A stretch of 64,000 nucleotides of DNA from assembly GCF_964199755.1 (NCBI RefSeq), contig NC_133899.1, positions 29,305,446 to 29,369,445 of the forward strand. The letters are read 5' to 3'. Origin of the DNA: Larus michahellis. Taxonomy: Eukaryota; Chordata; Aves; Charadriiformes; Laridae. The notes below the pieces were generated by a model. That model saw only the letters and a list, made by a program, of their open reading frames with translations. It did not search any database and was not told the origin of the DNA. The position numbers and the translations under genes are program-made. Shown piece by piece: positions 1-12,937 of the stretch (positions are counted from its first letter, which is position 1; every line of letters begins with the position of its first letter).

Positions 1-42
1 CAGGCCCACCTCTCAAGCCTGTCCAGGTCCCTCTGGATGGCA
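1..42 (-). mobile_element. CR1 LINE fragment cut by window edge
   Basis: Read on the minus strand, this stretch carries the familiar CR1 wording 'CCATCCAGAGGGACCTGGAC', followed by an AGGCTTGAGAGGTGGGCC-like segment. The match stops at about base 42, which would be the 5' truncation point, and the element continues to the left outside the window. CR1 copies are usually 5'-truncated. The naming rests on recalled consensus only, and the segment is short. Confidence 0.7.
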
Positions 43-1734
43 GAGTGTTTCCATGCGAAAGTGTGTTTTTAGTAATTGTTAGTGTTAGCATGTGAAAAGC
101 TTAGATGAAATATTCTGTGGGTCTGCATCAGACATGAGTGTTGCTAGATATCTTCCATAAACTGATACCTGATTATAATAATCAGCACAGTGATGTCCAG
201 CGTGCCTGTTTTGCTCTGTTACTGAAATATGAGCACATCTAAGTTCATGTGGGTGTGTATCTATCTATGTACTTCTGCAAGTGTGGGAATTAACTCCATT
301 TCTGTATTTCATTTCATAGGACGGGCCCATTTCTTGCACTTAATACCCATCAAGTGTTTGTCTGACTCTGCAGCATGAGAACTCTGGAATTATGCCTTGT
401 AATTCAGGAACTTCAAGGTTTGTAAACCCTCAAATGTTTCATTGTTGCCTTTGTTGTTCATATTTGCCTTCCCTTATATATCTCACTGCTTTCTTTTAGT
501 TAAAATATATGCTATGATGGCCTGGGATAAAGTATGTAGACCATATCTGCATATGGGATAAGCTAGTAGAAGCTACTCCAGAGTTTCCCTTTCAGTAAGA
601 GGGCTTTGCGACATGAACATAAATCTTTGAAGTATGTGTTGAGCCAGCTGCTACATCATTTAAAAATAGGTTGGTGCCAACAAGACAGATCACTCAACTT
701 GGGGGCCATAAACAGAAATCAAAGACATGCATTAGCAATGACCCAGTGTTTGTGTGGTTCCACGACTGCCCCTTCTAGCACGTATGTGATGGTGTTGCAG
801 AATACTCTACTGTCACTTTTATAATGTATCAATGTCACCCAGCCTGGGAAGGTGCTGTATGTAGGAGGCTGTATGAAGGTGGAAGACATTTTCTAACTTT
901 TTATGTTAGATTGCAGTCAGTTTTCTTAACTTCACATTAAAGGGGAGGTTTAAAGAGTTCTTGTTCTTATATTGCCAGCAGCTTGGGTGACATGCCATTT
1001 GGATATTAAATACTTGAATAGGGTCAAAGCCTACGAAGTGGTCAAAGGGAAAGAAACAAGGTCAAAAGTTTAAGCCATGATACATGGTAGGCAAGGAGAA
1101 CTCATATTTTAAGTAGTCTAGACAGCATATTAGCAGAGAAAGCTTACTGTGTTGTACTCTGTTTATGGGAGTTTTCCATAAACTGCAGAAAATATTAGGA
1201 ATGCGGCATAACCAAAGCTTTGCCTTTTCCTGTTGAGAATAAACTGTTGTGCAGTTTACGTTCAAAGAGCATGGTACCTATACACGCTTAATTCAAGTAA
1301 AAGGGCCACAGGGCCTTCGGGGAAAAGATGCCAAAAAAACCCCAACTTATTTATTTTTTCCCCATCCAAAAAAAAAAAAGTAATTTATGTATCTGTCTGG
1401 AGACAGGTATAACATAGTCATTGGCACTTTATAGCAGATTTAGGAGGCAACTGCAGTATTTGGGCACCTGTGTTTTTTATGTTCACGTGTATATATTTTC
1501 TTGTTTGCAGAATGAAAAATATGCAGTCTTGATTAATTTACTTTGCTCGGCTTGTTTCAAGCTTTTTTTTTCTCACTGAATAAAAAGCAAAGTATGTGGC
1601 ATTTTCAGTCCATAAATCTTGCTTGCTGTGGGCTAAGTTCTGCTCGCAGCTCTTATTTAGAGTGAGTTAATGAGGCCAACACGTACCTCAGGGCAGAATT
1701 TGGACCTCTGAGGCTACCTGGGTAAAGCCGCCTA
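43..1734. other. Intergenic, no gene recognised
   Basis: AT-rich DNA with stops in all frames and only short chance open frames. A run of 12 A lies at 1368-1379. I see no coding signature, RNA gene or named repeat. Confidence 0.6.
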
Positions 1735-2040
1735 AGTGGAAGGATGGTTAAAGCACTGGCTTGGGACTTGACACACTTGGGTTCAGTTCAGTTCAGCTCA
1801 GCTCTGTGATGTGACCTGTGAGCTCTTGGGGAAAGTTGCTTACATTCTCTCAGGCTCCGTGGCTGTGCTCCTCGATGGTCCTGAATTGCAACACTTACAC
1901 TCTTTGTTTTCTTCAGTTTTGTGCTAAAAAGTCATATGCTTATCTGCCCCTTTGCATCACTACAGAAATGGAAACAATCATTATTTTGGTCTAACATGAA
2001 TGCCAGTTTTTTGGGGCAGGGACCAGTTTTTCGTTTGATT
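1735..2040 (+). mobile_element. MIR-like tRNA-derived SINE relic
   Basis: The head has a pol III box A-like stretch (TGGTTAAAGCACTGG, from 1745) and a box B-like stretch (GGGTTCAGTTC, from 1779) at tRNA-like spacing. A MIR-type core follows, resembling 'TGTGACCTGTGAGCTCTTGGGGAAAGTTGCTTACATTCTCTCAGGCTCC'-class text over about 1805-1860. Near 2008-2030 there is 'TTGGGGCAGGGACCAG', which resembles the 3' tail of amniote MIR-like SINEs. The part between core and tail is poorly matched, so the right boundary is uncertain. Old and diverged. Confidence 0.6.
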
Positions 2041-3662
2041 CTTTTCTACAAGAAAATAAAGTTGTCTGAAATGTTCTGTCAACAGCAGTGACATCAACAA
2101 ATCTGATTACTGATGTATCATACAGTGAATATCTATTAGCTCTAATCAAGAAATTCTTGCCAAAACTCACCTGAGAAATACTGGTCTTACCCTCAAAGGT
2201 TACCTGCAGATACTTAACTAAAAAGAGGGCACTGAAATAGCTGCCCACGTTGGTGCATATCCAAAATACAACTCTCAAGACAGTTTTATGCAAAAACCTC
2301 AGCTATTGCAGTTCTGTCTTTCACTCAGACAGACTGGCTGTCTAAATTGTGAACACATTCATAGTCCTCATGAAGAAGAACCCCCTATCTGGACTATAAA
2401 CCACCAACAGCGGTTACGTTTTTCAAGGGTGACAGTATTCTTTAGGAATAATTTCTGAACTTTAGATCAGGAGTTTAAAATATTGCAGATCAGGAGTTTA
2501 AAATATTTCAGTGGGATTTTCAACAGTCCTCTTTGGAAGCTGTGTTGGGCCAATGCAAAGCAGTTTTGTAAAGCCGACCATAAGTACTTTGAGTCATACT
2601 GCCCACTTACCTGCAGGTATTAACATATACTGAACATTTTGCTTAATCTTGTATGTATGCAAACACTGTAAGGTTTTCAGTTTGATTGTGGCTGGATTTG
2701 TATTTTGTAAAGGTGAAGCCATGAGAAGAAAGAACAGGGAGAAAAATCAAATAGGATTAAGAAAGGGAAAGGCAGGAAGATGGGAAAAAACAAAGACGTG
2801 GGAGCTATGTGAAAGAGCAAAATGAGGACATAGAAAAAATATTAATTAATAAATATTATCTATGTGAAGTATAGAACAGTCCAGCCAGCTCCAGACATAT
2901 GAGATACACCCAATCTTATACAAATGTTATGACACTGCAAAAGAGTTTCAAATTTGAATATGTTCTTATTGCTTGTATGCGTGTGTGGTCTTAAAGCATC
3001 ACTGAACAAGGACCAAGAGATAGCAGAGTGAGCAGCTATTCTCTGCCAGGAAGATACCTGGGATTTGAATTCTAAATAGGCTTATAGTTTACAGTGCCCC
3101 TTGCAACAAAGTCAATGTGCTGCAGGTCTGTTCACTAGGATGGCAGGCTGAGTGCCTGTCTTCTCAGAAAGAAAAGTGAACTTTTCTTCCCAAGAGAGTA
3201 AGGAAGGATGTCTGAACTTCCAGCAAGGTAAGCTGAGGAAGTTCACATGGAACAGAAATCTCACTGTGAAGATGAGATGAGGGAGGATTTTTAGCAATGT
3301 GCAGTGATGAGTCATTGCAACTTCTATTAATATAATTGGCACGTATGTAAATAAATTCACATGTGCTCCTCTGAAAAGTTAGCTCATGAGGTCAGTCAGC
3401 AATAATAAACCAAGAAGAAAAGCAGTTTCATAAGAACAGTGAGGCATGGCATTATTTTTCAGGCATTTTAGAAAGAAAAGCAACAAGTTGGTCATTTGCA
3501 GTGGAACAAATGACTGTATCTCAGAAATTGTCTTTTAGCTCTGCACAGGTATGCTTCATGCGCTTCAGAAACCACATTCATTTGCATGTGGTTTCGTAGA
3601 AAAGTTTCTGAAGAAATCTGTGCATTCTCTGATTGCTTAAGGACAACATATGGTGTGTAGAT
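2041..3662. other. Intergenic, purine-rich patch and short duplication
   Basis: No gene recognised. It contains a 23-bp tandem duplication (2464-2509, listed separately) and a purine-rich patch over about 2717-2845. Confidence 0.5.
2464..2509. repeat. 23-bp direct tandem duplication
   Basis: AGATCAGGAGTTTAAAATAT is repeated back to back: units 2464-2486 and 2487-2509 differ only near the end (TTGC versus TTTC). The near identity suggests a recent local duplication. Confidence 0.9.
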
Positions 3663-3751
3663 ATATGGCCAGATCTGGGCATGTAAATCAGCACAGCTCC
3701 CTGGAGATCAATGGAGCTTCATTATGTTATACCCATTGAGGATCTGACCAT
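3663..3751. repeat. Decayed palindromic interspersed repeat, copy 1
   Basis: The left arm reads from 'GGCCAGATCTGGGCATGTAA' to 'AGCTCCCTGGAGATC'. The right arm ('GAGATCAATGGAGCTTC' to 'TTGAGGATCTGACCA') is roughly its reverse complement. The same word set (CAGATC, CAGCTGG, GCTCC, ATCAATGGAGC, GAGGATCTG) occurs at 19145 and 36846. It looks like a foldback, MITE-like relic common in sauropsid DNA. I cannot give it a database name. Confidence 0.6.
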
Positions 3752-6700
3752 GTATAACAGGAGCTGGATGAAGTCCTTTCATGTTTCAGGTAGTGTTATA
3801 CATTAGCACCATAATGCAGGGCTGCCTTTCTCCTCCCCTCGTAAAAGTCTAAAACCTGTTGCCTATTATGCCCTTAGCCACCCATTCATAGTTCAGACAC
3901 CCTTGAGTCCAACATTGTACAAGAAGAAACTTGTGTTCTCTGAACAAAAGCTGCTGCTGCTCTTAGGGTGGGACTTTCCAGACTTATGGGTTATCCTAAT
4001 AAAACCCAGGAATGTTTTAAAGGCAGTAGCATTAGAGACCACCAACTATTTTATTGTTGAAGTCTAAAAGAAAAATCTATTATACCTGAGAATGACCCTG
4101 TAGCTGTTTCTTTTAGCAGGCTCCTAAGAAAAGTAGAAGGGCTGAATTTTTACAGGGGCATTAGTGCATAATTTTAGATTGCATGAGTCTGGGTAGTTAC
4201 ACACAACTATTGTCGTAAGGGTATGAGAAAATAAACTGGATTTGGCCCCGTCACATCTCCTTTCTAACACACGACATAGAAGAAACAGTATAAACAAAGA
4301 AGACCAAATCTTGCCTATTCAGTATGACTATTTTTACTTTTCTAGATGTTTGTTTGTCCTAACCTTATCAGCGTAACATGTGAGCAAAACATACATACAT
4401 AAAATATGTCAAAACATGCATACACCTGCACAATCTTCCCATGAAACAGATCACAGTTAATAAACAAACAGGGAATTTTATAGGTTGAAAACTGAATCAC
4501 CAAAAGCTGAAAACCTGAATCACCTCAAAATGCTTCCGTGCACAATCTCCATTGACATAAATGGACTAACTAACTGTATCTGGTGGATCTGGGCTTCCCA
4601 CGCCCAAGGCTGTATAAGAAGGTATCGGGTAATGAAACAAGTTCTCTTGAGAGCCAAACCAATACCGCGCGCATCATTTATTTTAATGCTTGTCCTGCTG
4701 AAGGTAATAAAGGAGATGATGTGAAAGCGAGCCATGCTCCATAGTTAATGAAAGTGGCTAGTGGCTGTTGTCCTTGGCATGTGGCTTTTAATTTTTGGAA
4801 ACCCTGATGACAGGTTTGCTTAGATTCAGTGATCCGAATGCCTCATCTAGATTCCTAGATGGTCATATGGTTATGCAGAACCTCCTTCACTAGCCATACC
4901 TTTTGCCATTAATTATAGCTTTGTTGGCCACTATGTTAATATTTCTGTCATGAAGTACTGTCTATGGAGGATGTGAATATATAATGGAGATTTTCAGAGG
5001 TGAGGATTTAATTACGCAAGTGTTGCTTGCCTTCTCAAAAGAGCAATGTCCAACTGTCTCTCTCAATACGGGAGGATATATGTAATTGAGAAGATCTGAG
5101 CCCAGCCATAAAACTCGCTGTGGCCCTGACACTTGAGACATAGGGCCAGGTTGTCAAACTCTCAGACAAAGAACAGTTGTTCAAAATACACCGAGGGAAC
5201 CGGCATCTCTGCATGTGAATGTCCGCCACAGTGTATATGGTAGCCTAATTTACACCTACAAATCCCAGTAAGTATTTGTACTGCCTGCCGATAGGGAAGG
5301 TTACAGGAACTGATCTGAAAGGAGGCCTACAGAGCTGGCTCCCTGCCTTACTAGTTTAGAGGAAAATCCAGAGGAAAATTCCTGCCAATTTGGCTGTTTT
5401 TAAGTTATGCTTCAAATGACAGAAAAACAGAAATTAAAAGCATTGGATACGTTTTGGCCTTATCTTAAGTTAGTTTGATTTAAATTGTGATAACTCAAAA
5501 TGGGATTACCTTTTAAAACATCCTTGTTTGATTCCCCCTCTAAATAAGAGGGGAGAAAAACAGACACAAAGGAACAATGATCAAGATCTAGAGATTTAAA
5601 AATCAGCTGCTGCGCTTAGACCAATGTATTCCCTGATCTACCCACACGTTTATTCTCTTGCTCACACACAGACAGAATTAATTCATCCCAAGATGCAATT
5701 GTGCATCTGTTTTATATATTTGACTAGTCACTTAAGAAATATTTTTAACTTGTGGGGAGCATTTACAAGTGTAAGAGCAGGAAAGGTGACAAATAAAGGT
5801 GAGAGTATACATTTCCCAGACAAGAACAATGAGATGTAATAACTATGGACAAAAATCTACTTCTCTGTGATCCATCCTGTATGTAATCCCCAGCAGGGAT
5901 TCAGTGATTTCACCTGGAAAGTATTGAGAGGTTGTAAGGAAATTCTGCCTGATAATAGAAGGCATAGGTAGGAGTCAGGTCATCTACATCCACATCCACA
6001 GTAGCACAAATTTCTATTGTTTGGTTTGAAGGTAATCTCAAGCTGTCGGTTAAATCAGGCTAGCTATTAGCTGCTCATCCAAACCAGCACATGACAATAT
6101 GAAGCAATAGATAGGAATGTACAAGGCAGGATAAAGTCTAAATAAAGGATCCTGTCGACTTCCAGACAAACCCCTTGTTTCCTCAGGTGAACTTTTGCCT
6201 TCATTCCTACTCATGACTCTTCCTATTAAAATGCAAAGACGTGTTCCTCTCTCTGACAGCAATTGGGTCTTAAACGAATTTCCTGACTTAATTGCCTCCC
6301 CCACAAATGCAAACTGAAGATCCGTCTCTGTTCTGAGCCCATGCTTCTTTCCAGGTTACTTAAACTGACAGGGATTTCTCTTCTAGTCAGAGTGTCCCTA
6401 CTGACAGGGCTGCAGATGAGGAAAGGAGGCTGACCACAAGATGCTGAGAAGTGAACTACCTCTGACTGCCTTCAAATCCTTTTCCTAGTCCCAAAGGAAT
6501 GCATTCAGGAGGCCAAATGTCTCAGGAAGCAGCTGCCACATTAAATACTTCTAGCTGGGGATCGGTCCTGAGATGGTGGGAAAGTTGAACTCGTTTGGAA
6601 AATGTTAGTGAAATTGCCCTCGAAACCAGCTTAGCAGAGAGCTGCCGCTCAGCTCATGTTTCAATGGCACAGAGGAGATAAGAACTCCCCCTCACAGGGC

Positions 6701-8073
6701 TGAGGCAAGGAGCTTTAGCACTTGATACGTCAAATCTTGTTTAGGGTAAAATAAGCAAAATTGCAGTGTTTCATTGCTTTGGAACTGGGATGTTTTTTTC
6801 CTCCTCCTGAAGGATGACAGTCCATTTTGTGCAGTATATCCAGGAGGTGCAATGTCAGGAAAAGATGTCTACAGTCAGACATCTGAGAATTGTGAAGTTA
6901 GAGTGGGATTAAAAGCATGTTGTATTCTCTGAGATTCTGTTCTGTCACGGTTTCAGGAGCAAGGCCGCATCCCAGCGCGGAGAACGTGTGTGTTCACTGC
7001 AAGAGAGGAAAAGCTGATTGCATTAGGGGCTTGCTCTACTTCCAATCTTATGTCTAGAGACCGTGGTTAGTGCAAGCACAAATGCTGGGCTGAAAAAGGT
7101 AATAAAACCCCTTGATTCACCATATTTATAACAAAACTCATCAACTGTGACTAGTTAATTCTCCAGTTACCAGAGTTTTGGGGGAAATAAGATTTATCCT
7201 TTGCTGTTTGCTTTTTCTTGGGATAGGTTACATAATTTAGGGAGGATCATCATCACTTTTTTTTTTTTTAATAACATAAATCCTTCTAAAAACAATGCAT
7301 CTGTGTTGTATAGAGAAACTCCAACAAAGATTTTTTGGGGAACGACACCTTCCCAAATTCTAATTGTTCTAATTCCGGAAGTGTTTTAGGTGAGTGGAAT
7401 AGACCTGCTGTTCGCAAAGTAAGAGTTTAACTGCTTTGCAGTGTTGCAGCCAAGACCGACCTCTGCAGGACAAACTGAAACAAGTCTAAGGAAAACTAGA
7501 CTGAATGAAGCTGTGGCCTGTAGTAGTGGCAATAAAAAGTAAGCGTTCTCCCATTTTTTGGAGAAAGACTTTTCCTCTTTCCCTATTTATTTAAGTCAAA
7601 CTCATATTGTATGGTTACAGAAAGGGGAAGGTGAAATTTTTGTGTGAGCTGCAGCCCTCCTCCAAGAGGGTTTCATTTGCTCTGATGCACAGAATGCATC
7701 TGCAGTGATGCACAGAATGGTTGTGAAGGGTAATAAACTCTTGCCACTAGTTCTATTTAGGGTGAAAAGCTCCTTGCAAAGTGGTTATCGAGCCCTACGA
7801 CAGGCCGTGCTTTACTGTGAATTTGAAAGGTTACACAAAGGTGAAACTCTGCCTAACGCTGAAAAGGGTATTAACATTTTTCCAAGCCCCCTAGGACCAA
7901 ACCTGAGATGGGGGACAGGGGGGGTGTGTGTGGCAGATTGGGAAGTGTTTTTCCTCCTACATGCTGAAACTTAGTTTAAATCTTTTTTCTTCTCTCTTTT
8001 TTTTCAAGGGTCCTGGATCAAAAAGTTGCCTTGACTGTTTTAATGGCTGTTCTGGTTCTTTTCCTTCTAATTA
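3752..8073. other. Intergenic, no gene recognised
   Basis: AT-rich, with only short chance open frames. A possible very diverged palindrome-type repeat lies near 4525-4605 (CTCCATTGACATAAATGGAC ... GGTGGATCTGGGC). A short direct repeat, GATGCACAGAATG, occurs at 7684-7696 and 7707-7719. No coding or RNA gene is supported. Confidence 0.5.
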
Positions 8074-8442
8074 CTTGCCAGTGCCAGAGTGAGTTGTTCT
8101 TGTACAGTCAGCACTGCAGATTCTTTGGAGACCCCAAAACAGTTGAATAAAGGCTAGTAAATCTAACAAGTTGCTCAGTGAGCAGTGGAACTTGTGAAGC
8201 CAGGCTTCCTGTGCCTCTCCAGTGTGGATGCTTTGGTGTCTAATAACATCAGTGTCTCTGAAGTGGTTGCACATGTGGATTCTCTGATGGCTGATAAGAG
8301 GTGAGCTCAGACTGTAGTTTTTCTCCTCTGAGGAGTTTCTGACTTCAGTCTCTCCCCTTTTCTGATGTCTATGTGAGAAGTAGGAACTTGATGTATTTGA
8401 GTCTTCAGCTCTGCTGTAAGGTTTGCAAGACAGATTTAAGTG
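8074..8442 (-). pseudogene. Degenerate C2H2 zinc-finger fragment
   Basis: On the minus strand a 123-codon frame stays open from just after a TAG (8443-8445) to a stop at 8071-8073. It contains three finger remnants: CKPYSRAEDSN...SSSYFSHRHQ (about 8427-8370), EEKNYSLSSPLISHQRIH (SHQRIH at 8292-8275) and CNHFRDTDVIRHQSIHTGE (HQSIHTGE at 8238-8215). These copy the tandem-finger pattern CxxCGKxF...SxLxxHQRIHTGEKPY of KRAB/SCAN-type transcription factors. The paired zinc-binding cysteines are missing or replaced, the second and third fingers are partly deleted into each other, and there is no ATG before the last finger. It is therefore read as a dead relic of a DNA-binding zinc-finger gene. The sequence past residue HTGE resembles no known domain. 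A short diverged exon of a live gene is a less likely alternative. Confidence 0.65.
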
Positions 8443-11400
8443 CTATAGAGGGAGAAGGAGGGAATAGCAAAGACTAATGAACACATGTGCACACACACAC
8501 GTGCACACATGGAGTAGTTTGGCAAACTTTTAGGCTGGCCACTGAAAAATGCAGCACCCCTCTTCCTCTTTGCTCACTGCAGGCTGCCCGTTGCTCCTCT
8601 CTGAGCATTCTTGGCCCAGGCATTTTACACAGCTGGGTGGTGAACTGATCACACTTAAAAATGCGGGAATGATTGGGTTTGGATATTAGGTTTGGGTTAA
8701 TAAGACTGCATGGCTTGCCTTTTCTTCAGCCAGCACCGTTCCCTCATCTGATTTGCTGCAAGGCTGCACAAACACTTCCTGCAGAGGCAGAAGCGGGTGG
8801 CCAGGAGGAGTGGGGTGAGGGGGTGCAAGTATTTTTTCTTTACACTGGCAGCGCCTCCTGTAAATGCGCACTGAACTACAGCTACAGACACTGTAAGAGC
8901 ACAGTCCTTCCTTCTTAAGGAAATAAAGCTAAAATTATCTATAAAAAAAGCGGTGGGTTTGATACCTAGCAAAGGAAGAATAAATATAAAACCAATGGTC
9001 AAAATATGAAGATTTGTTTTTCCAGCAACTCTAACTTACGCAAAGAGATACTTTTTGCAAGAATAAAGAAGGGGGCAGACAGAGCAAAGAGGCTTTGCAA
9101 CTACATCAAGCTCTCAAATGAATTTTAACAAAACATTCAAATTACCATGTAAAAAATAGCAGTGGGGAAGTCATGGCAAGGAATATAATAGTCCTAAGGA
9201 GATAATCACACCAAAAGCATTGCCTAAGGATGCTTAAACATCCATCACAGTACTGGCTATTGTTCCATGGAAGAGGTAGTGTTTCTATGAACGCTTAACA
9301 GTTTTACTGTATGTCCAGCTAGCTTTTCATTAGATTTGTGCACCCTTCTCACTTTTTAAAATGGCAAAGTAGCATTACTGAAATGACGTCTGAGATATGC
9401 ATGAATTACATGTCATTGTTGGGAGTGTTAGGGAAGAGTTCTGTGCTTGTGTTATGCAGGAAATCTGATTTGGTTATCACAACAATTCCTTATGGCCTAA
9501 AAATCTATTAATGTATCACTGCCTGAGCTTTGGCTACTGAAAAAACAGGTTATTGTTGAAACGGAGCTTTTGAGACCTGGTTTCTAAGTGCCAGAAACTT
9601 CGTGGCTTTCAGATGTGTTTTGTATGTGGTTCTTTCTCTTTGGCATTGAGAAACATAGCCTTGGATCCTTCTTCTGCTGTGATGGACTGGTAATCTTCAG
9701 TTCTGCTCCAATTGATTGTTTTTCAGAGCCACAACTGGCAACAAAGACACTCCTATTCTGGTTTGGATGTCATGTTTCTGGACCTCCGTGGAGTTTCAGG
9801 ACTTGCATCTTGAATGGCCAGGAAGATCTGAAGTCCCTGCTATTATTTCTTGTTCACTATCCCTGTTACTGTCAGTTATCATCCTTATTCCTACCGTTGT
9901 TGAAGCTGCAGAAACCTAGAAGAGGAAGACAAGCTCTCCCTGCAAAGAGCTGGTCATGCCCACTTTACGTTATATTCATGTTATGACTATCAGCATACTG
10001 CTTTCATTCTCCTAACTCTGCACTATGCTATGGGATGTAGCTAAGGAAGGACTTATGCTCAAAATAGTATTTTGAGAAGTGTTACTTCAGGTAGAAAAAA
10101 ATTACAAACTATGAGCACACGGATTTCCCCTTCCATAGGCAGTATAACTGTGATTACTGTTGGGCAAGTTGTTCTGGAGTTAGAAATCAGGAAACCTGAC
10201 AATGTCATGGTTGGTAATCATCTGACAACTGACCACTGTTCTGCTTAGTGCCAACTGGCAAACACCTACCATACCCAGTGCAATGGAAAAACACAGCAAT
10301 GCAATGTCCAGCAATACCTACATTATTCCTCATATTCCTGCTTTAGCCTTTTACTGAAAATTTAGTTACGGTCTTAATTACTCTTCTGTAGTCTATGTGC
10401 TGCAGAAATACACTGGAATTGATTAAAATGCCTATAATTTTTGCCCAAGGCAAAGGACTTAAGTCATTGATTTGAAGCAGGATTTCATTTCGATTATACC
10501 ACAGTCACTGGACTCTTGAACTGCTTCAGTTCCCTGCTTGCTTCCAGGAGACTTTCTTTTTTAATATGCTCAGTCTCTGCTCCTCAGCCATCTGGTTTAC
10601 AGCTCTTCAGCATTTTCATCCCAATCCCCTTCATATGCAAGCCCAGATTACAGAAGTTTGTTCCAGCTCCAGATAAGTAGTAGCTGGATTTTTCTGTCCC
10701 AGTTGCCAAAACTGCCACTGTCCATCAGAGGGAACACAGTCCAGCTACGCATCGCAACCTACAGGGCCTTGAGGTGCTTGTCCTGTAGCCCTTATTTTGG
10801 TGAGTCATGTGTACAGAAATGAATATTGATCAAGGGTAAATATCCCACGCTCCCAACAGGAAAATAAAAATGTGATTACAAAGTTGATTACAGAAATGGA
10901 TGTTTTCTTTGCTGAAGACTTTACATTTTTGCTATTCCACCAGAAAGTTTGAACCAGCACTAGTTAAACGTGAGGAGTGGGTTTCATTTGTCCAAATGGA
11001 AGTGCCTACAGTATAGCCCTCTGTGCTGTGCTAATATTCTGCATTTCTTTATAGTCCATGGAGAAGAGAGGCACGCACAGTGTGCGATTTATCTTACTGA
11101 GTACATCTGAAGCAATTCAGATGAAATAGATGTGGAAGTAGTCTAGTTCATCTTCATACTCTCCAGTCATTAAAGGGAACATAAAGTGATTACTAAACAG
11201 ACCTTAAAGTACAAAATCCACTCTAACCCCTTAGAGAAATAAGATGTCAGAATGTTGGCAACTTTGTTGGTTATTGCATTTTTTCACCCTGTTTAGGCTG
11301 AGCACCTATAGGTCATGAATATCTTAGGGTGATTCTCACAATCAGGTATTGCCGTTGTGACATTATTACCACAAGCCGCAGCTCAGAAAGGCCTCCAGAT

Positions 11401-12567
11401 TAGCTGAAATGTGCTTTTCGCCAACATCAGGTAGGTATATGTCTCTTTCCCTTGCTTTTTGTTTGCAGGGAGGGGGAAGGGGAGCAAACCATGTCTTTTG
11501 CAATTCAAAACTTAACAGTCTCCACTTGTGTCAGAGTTCCTGTATGACTTCCTTATAGTACGCTGGGATCTTATGGAACGGAGGATTTTGTTTCACGCAC
11601 ATCTGTCTTTTTCGAACCCACATCACCACAACAGCAAACACTTGGTTTTAGTGACCTCCTGTGCCAATACTTGTGTCTCATTGGGAAGGAAAAGGATTTT
11701 CCTCACTTGGCAGGTGAACATTTAGGCTGTCTCGTATTCCATCTTCTGAGAGCCAAGGTCTGCAGAACATGCATTATGAGGGCAGCAGTCTTAAGGCCTC
11801 AGGAGAACGAGCCAGTGTTATTAAACCTGTGCTTTTTTTCCTTTGCAGCAACAGTGTTTTTCAGCTTGTGGTCTGTGTACCTCTGGGAGTCTTAGGGAAT
11901 ACTCTAAGAGGTCCATGAAAAACGAGTAACAGAAGCAAGCCCATTGTCTGTTGGTTTAAATTCTCTATACAAGGATACATACCTCTTTTGGAAAAAAAAA
12001 TTAGGGGGCTTGTGAATTGAAAACTGTTGAAAACTGCAGTTCCATAATGTTACAAGAAGTAATTTTTCTAAATGCTTAGATGCGTGAAGGGTCAGAGGGT
12101 GAATTATTCTACCTTTGGGGTTAGCACAATCACTCGGGCAACAGCAGTTGCTCCAATAAGCATTTAATTATTTTGTACAAACAGGAGAGACTGAAAAAGT
12201 CCTACCTCTGAATATCCTATAGTGCAGTAATTAGGAAAATCTCTAGGAAGGTGAGAAGCTTGAACTGGGCAGGAAAAAATGTGAAGCTTAGCACATCTGT
12301 GGGGAAAGTTCCCACCTTCTCTATACTGGGTATATAAAAGCAACACCTTTCCACACATCTCTCTTCTTGATGTTTTGTGCCGTGTGGGATCTGGTAAACG
12401 TTTCCCTGTGGCTGAACAGTTGGGAGTTGGAGTGGTTGTATACACGCTCAGTAACAAGAGACTGTGAGGGTGGTAATCTAGATGTATAGGCTCAAGTAGC
12501 ACTGCATCTTGGGTGCTGGAGATCTGTGTTTGTGAGTTGGGTACCAAAAGATGCTTCGTGATTAAGC
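8443..12567. other. Intergenic, no gene recognised
   Basis: A short CA-rich stretch (about 8487-8512) lies next to the zinc-finger relic. No gene or named repeat is visible in the rest. The longest open frame here (about 130 codons at 9588-9986) has no domain signature. Confidence 0.5.
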
Positions 12568-12685
12568 CCTTCATGATTCACCCAAGGCCACACAAGAGGT
12601 CTTTGGTAGAGCAAGTATGTAAGGCTGAGTTTGCCAAATATGAGCCCAGTACCGTAACCACAGGGCTGTGATGTCTCTATTAACA
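12568..12685 (-). mobile_element. MIR-like SINE relic, minus strand
   Basis: The reverse complement reads '...CCTGTGGTTACGGTACTGGG' (tRNA-like box A region), then after a gap 'CTTGTGTGGCCTTGGGTGAATCA', which parallels the MIR core 'tgtgtgaccttgggcaagtca'. Order and spacing fit a MIR-type element. No tail was recognised. Confidence 0.6.
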
Positions 12686-12870
12686 CCAGAGAGGCAGTGA
12701 CCGGATTAAGGGTGAGCAAGAGAAGGTTTTTTTTCCCCACAGGGAGTTTTAAAAGGGAACCAGTAACATGGGAGTGCTACCAACAAGCAAGTCGTGCCAG
12801 GGGGTAAAGGACAAAGCCCTGCACTAGATGTGCAAAGTACAGAGGTGGTGCAGAAAGAAATGTAAGGTTA

Positions 12871-12937
12871 GATTTGCAAATATGTGGGGGGTTTACAAAC
12901 AAAGATTTGCAAATATGTGGGGGGGTTTACAAACAAA
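12871..12937. repeat. 33/34-bp tandem duplication
   Basis: GATTTGCAAATATGTGG...TTTACAAACAAA occurs twice back to back (12871-12903 and 12904-12937). The copies differ only by G6 versus G7, so the duplication is recent. Each unit contains ATTTGCAAAT, which includes the reverse complement of the octamer ATGCAAAT with one mismatch; whether that matters is unknown. Confidence 0.9.
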
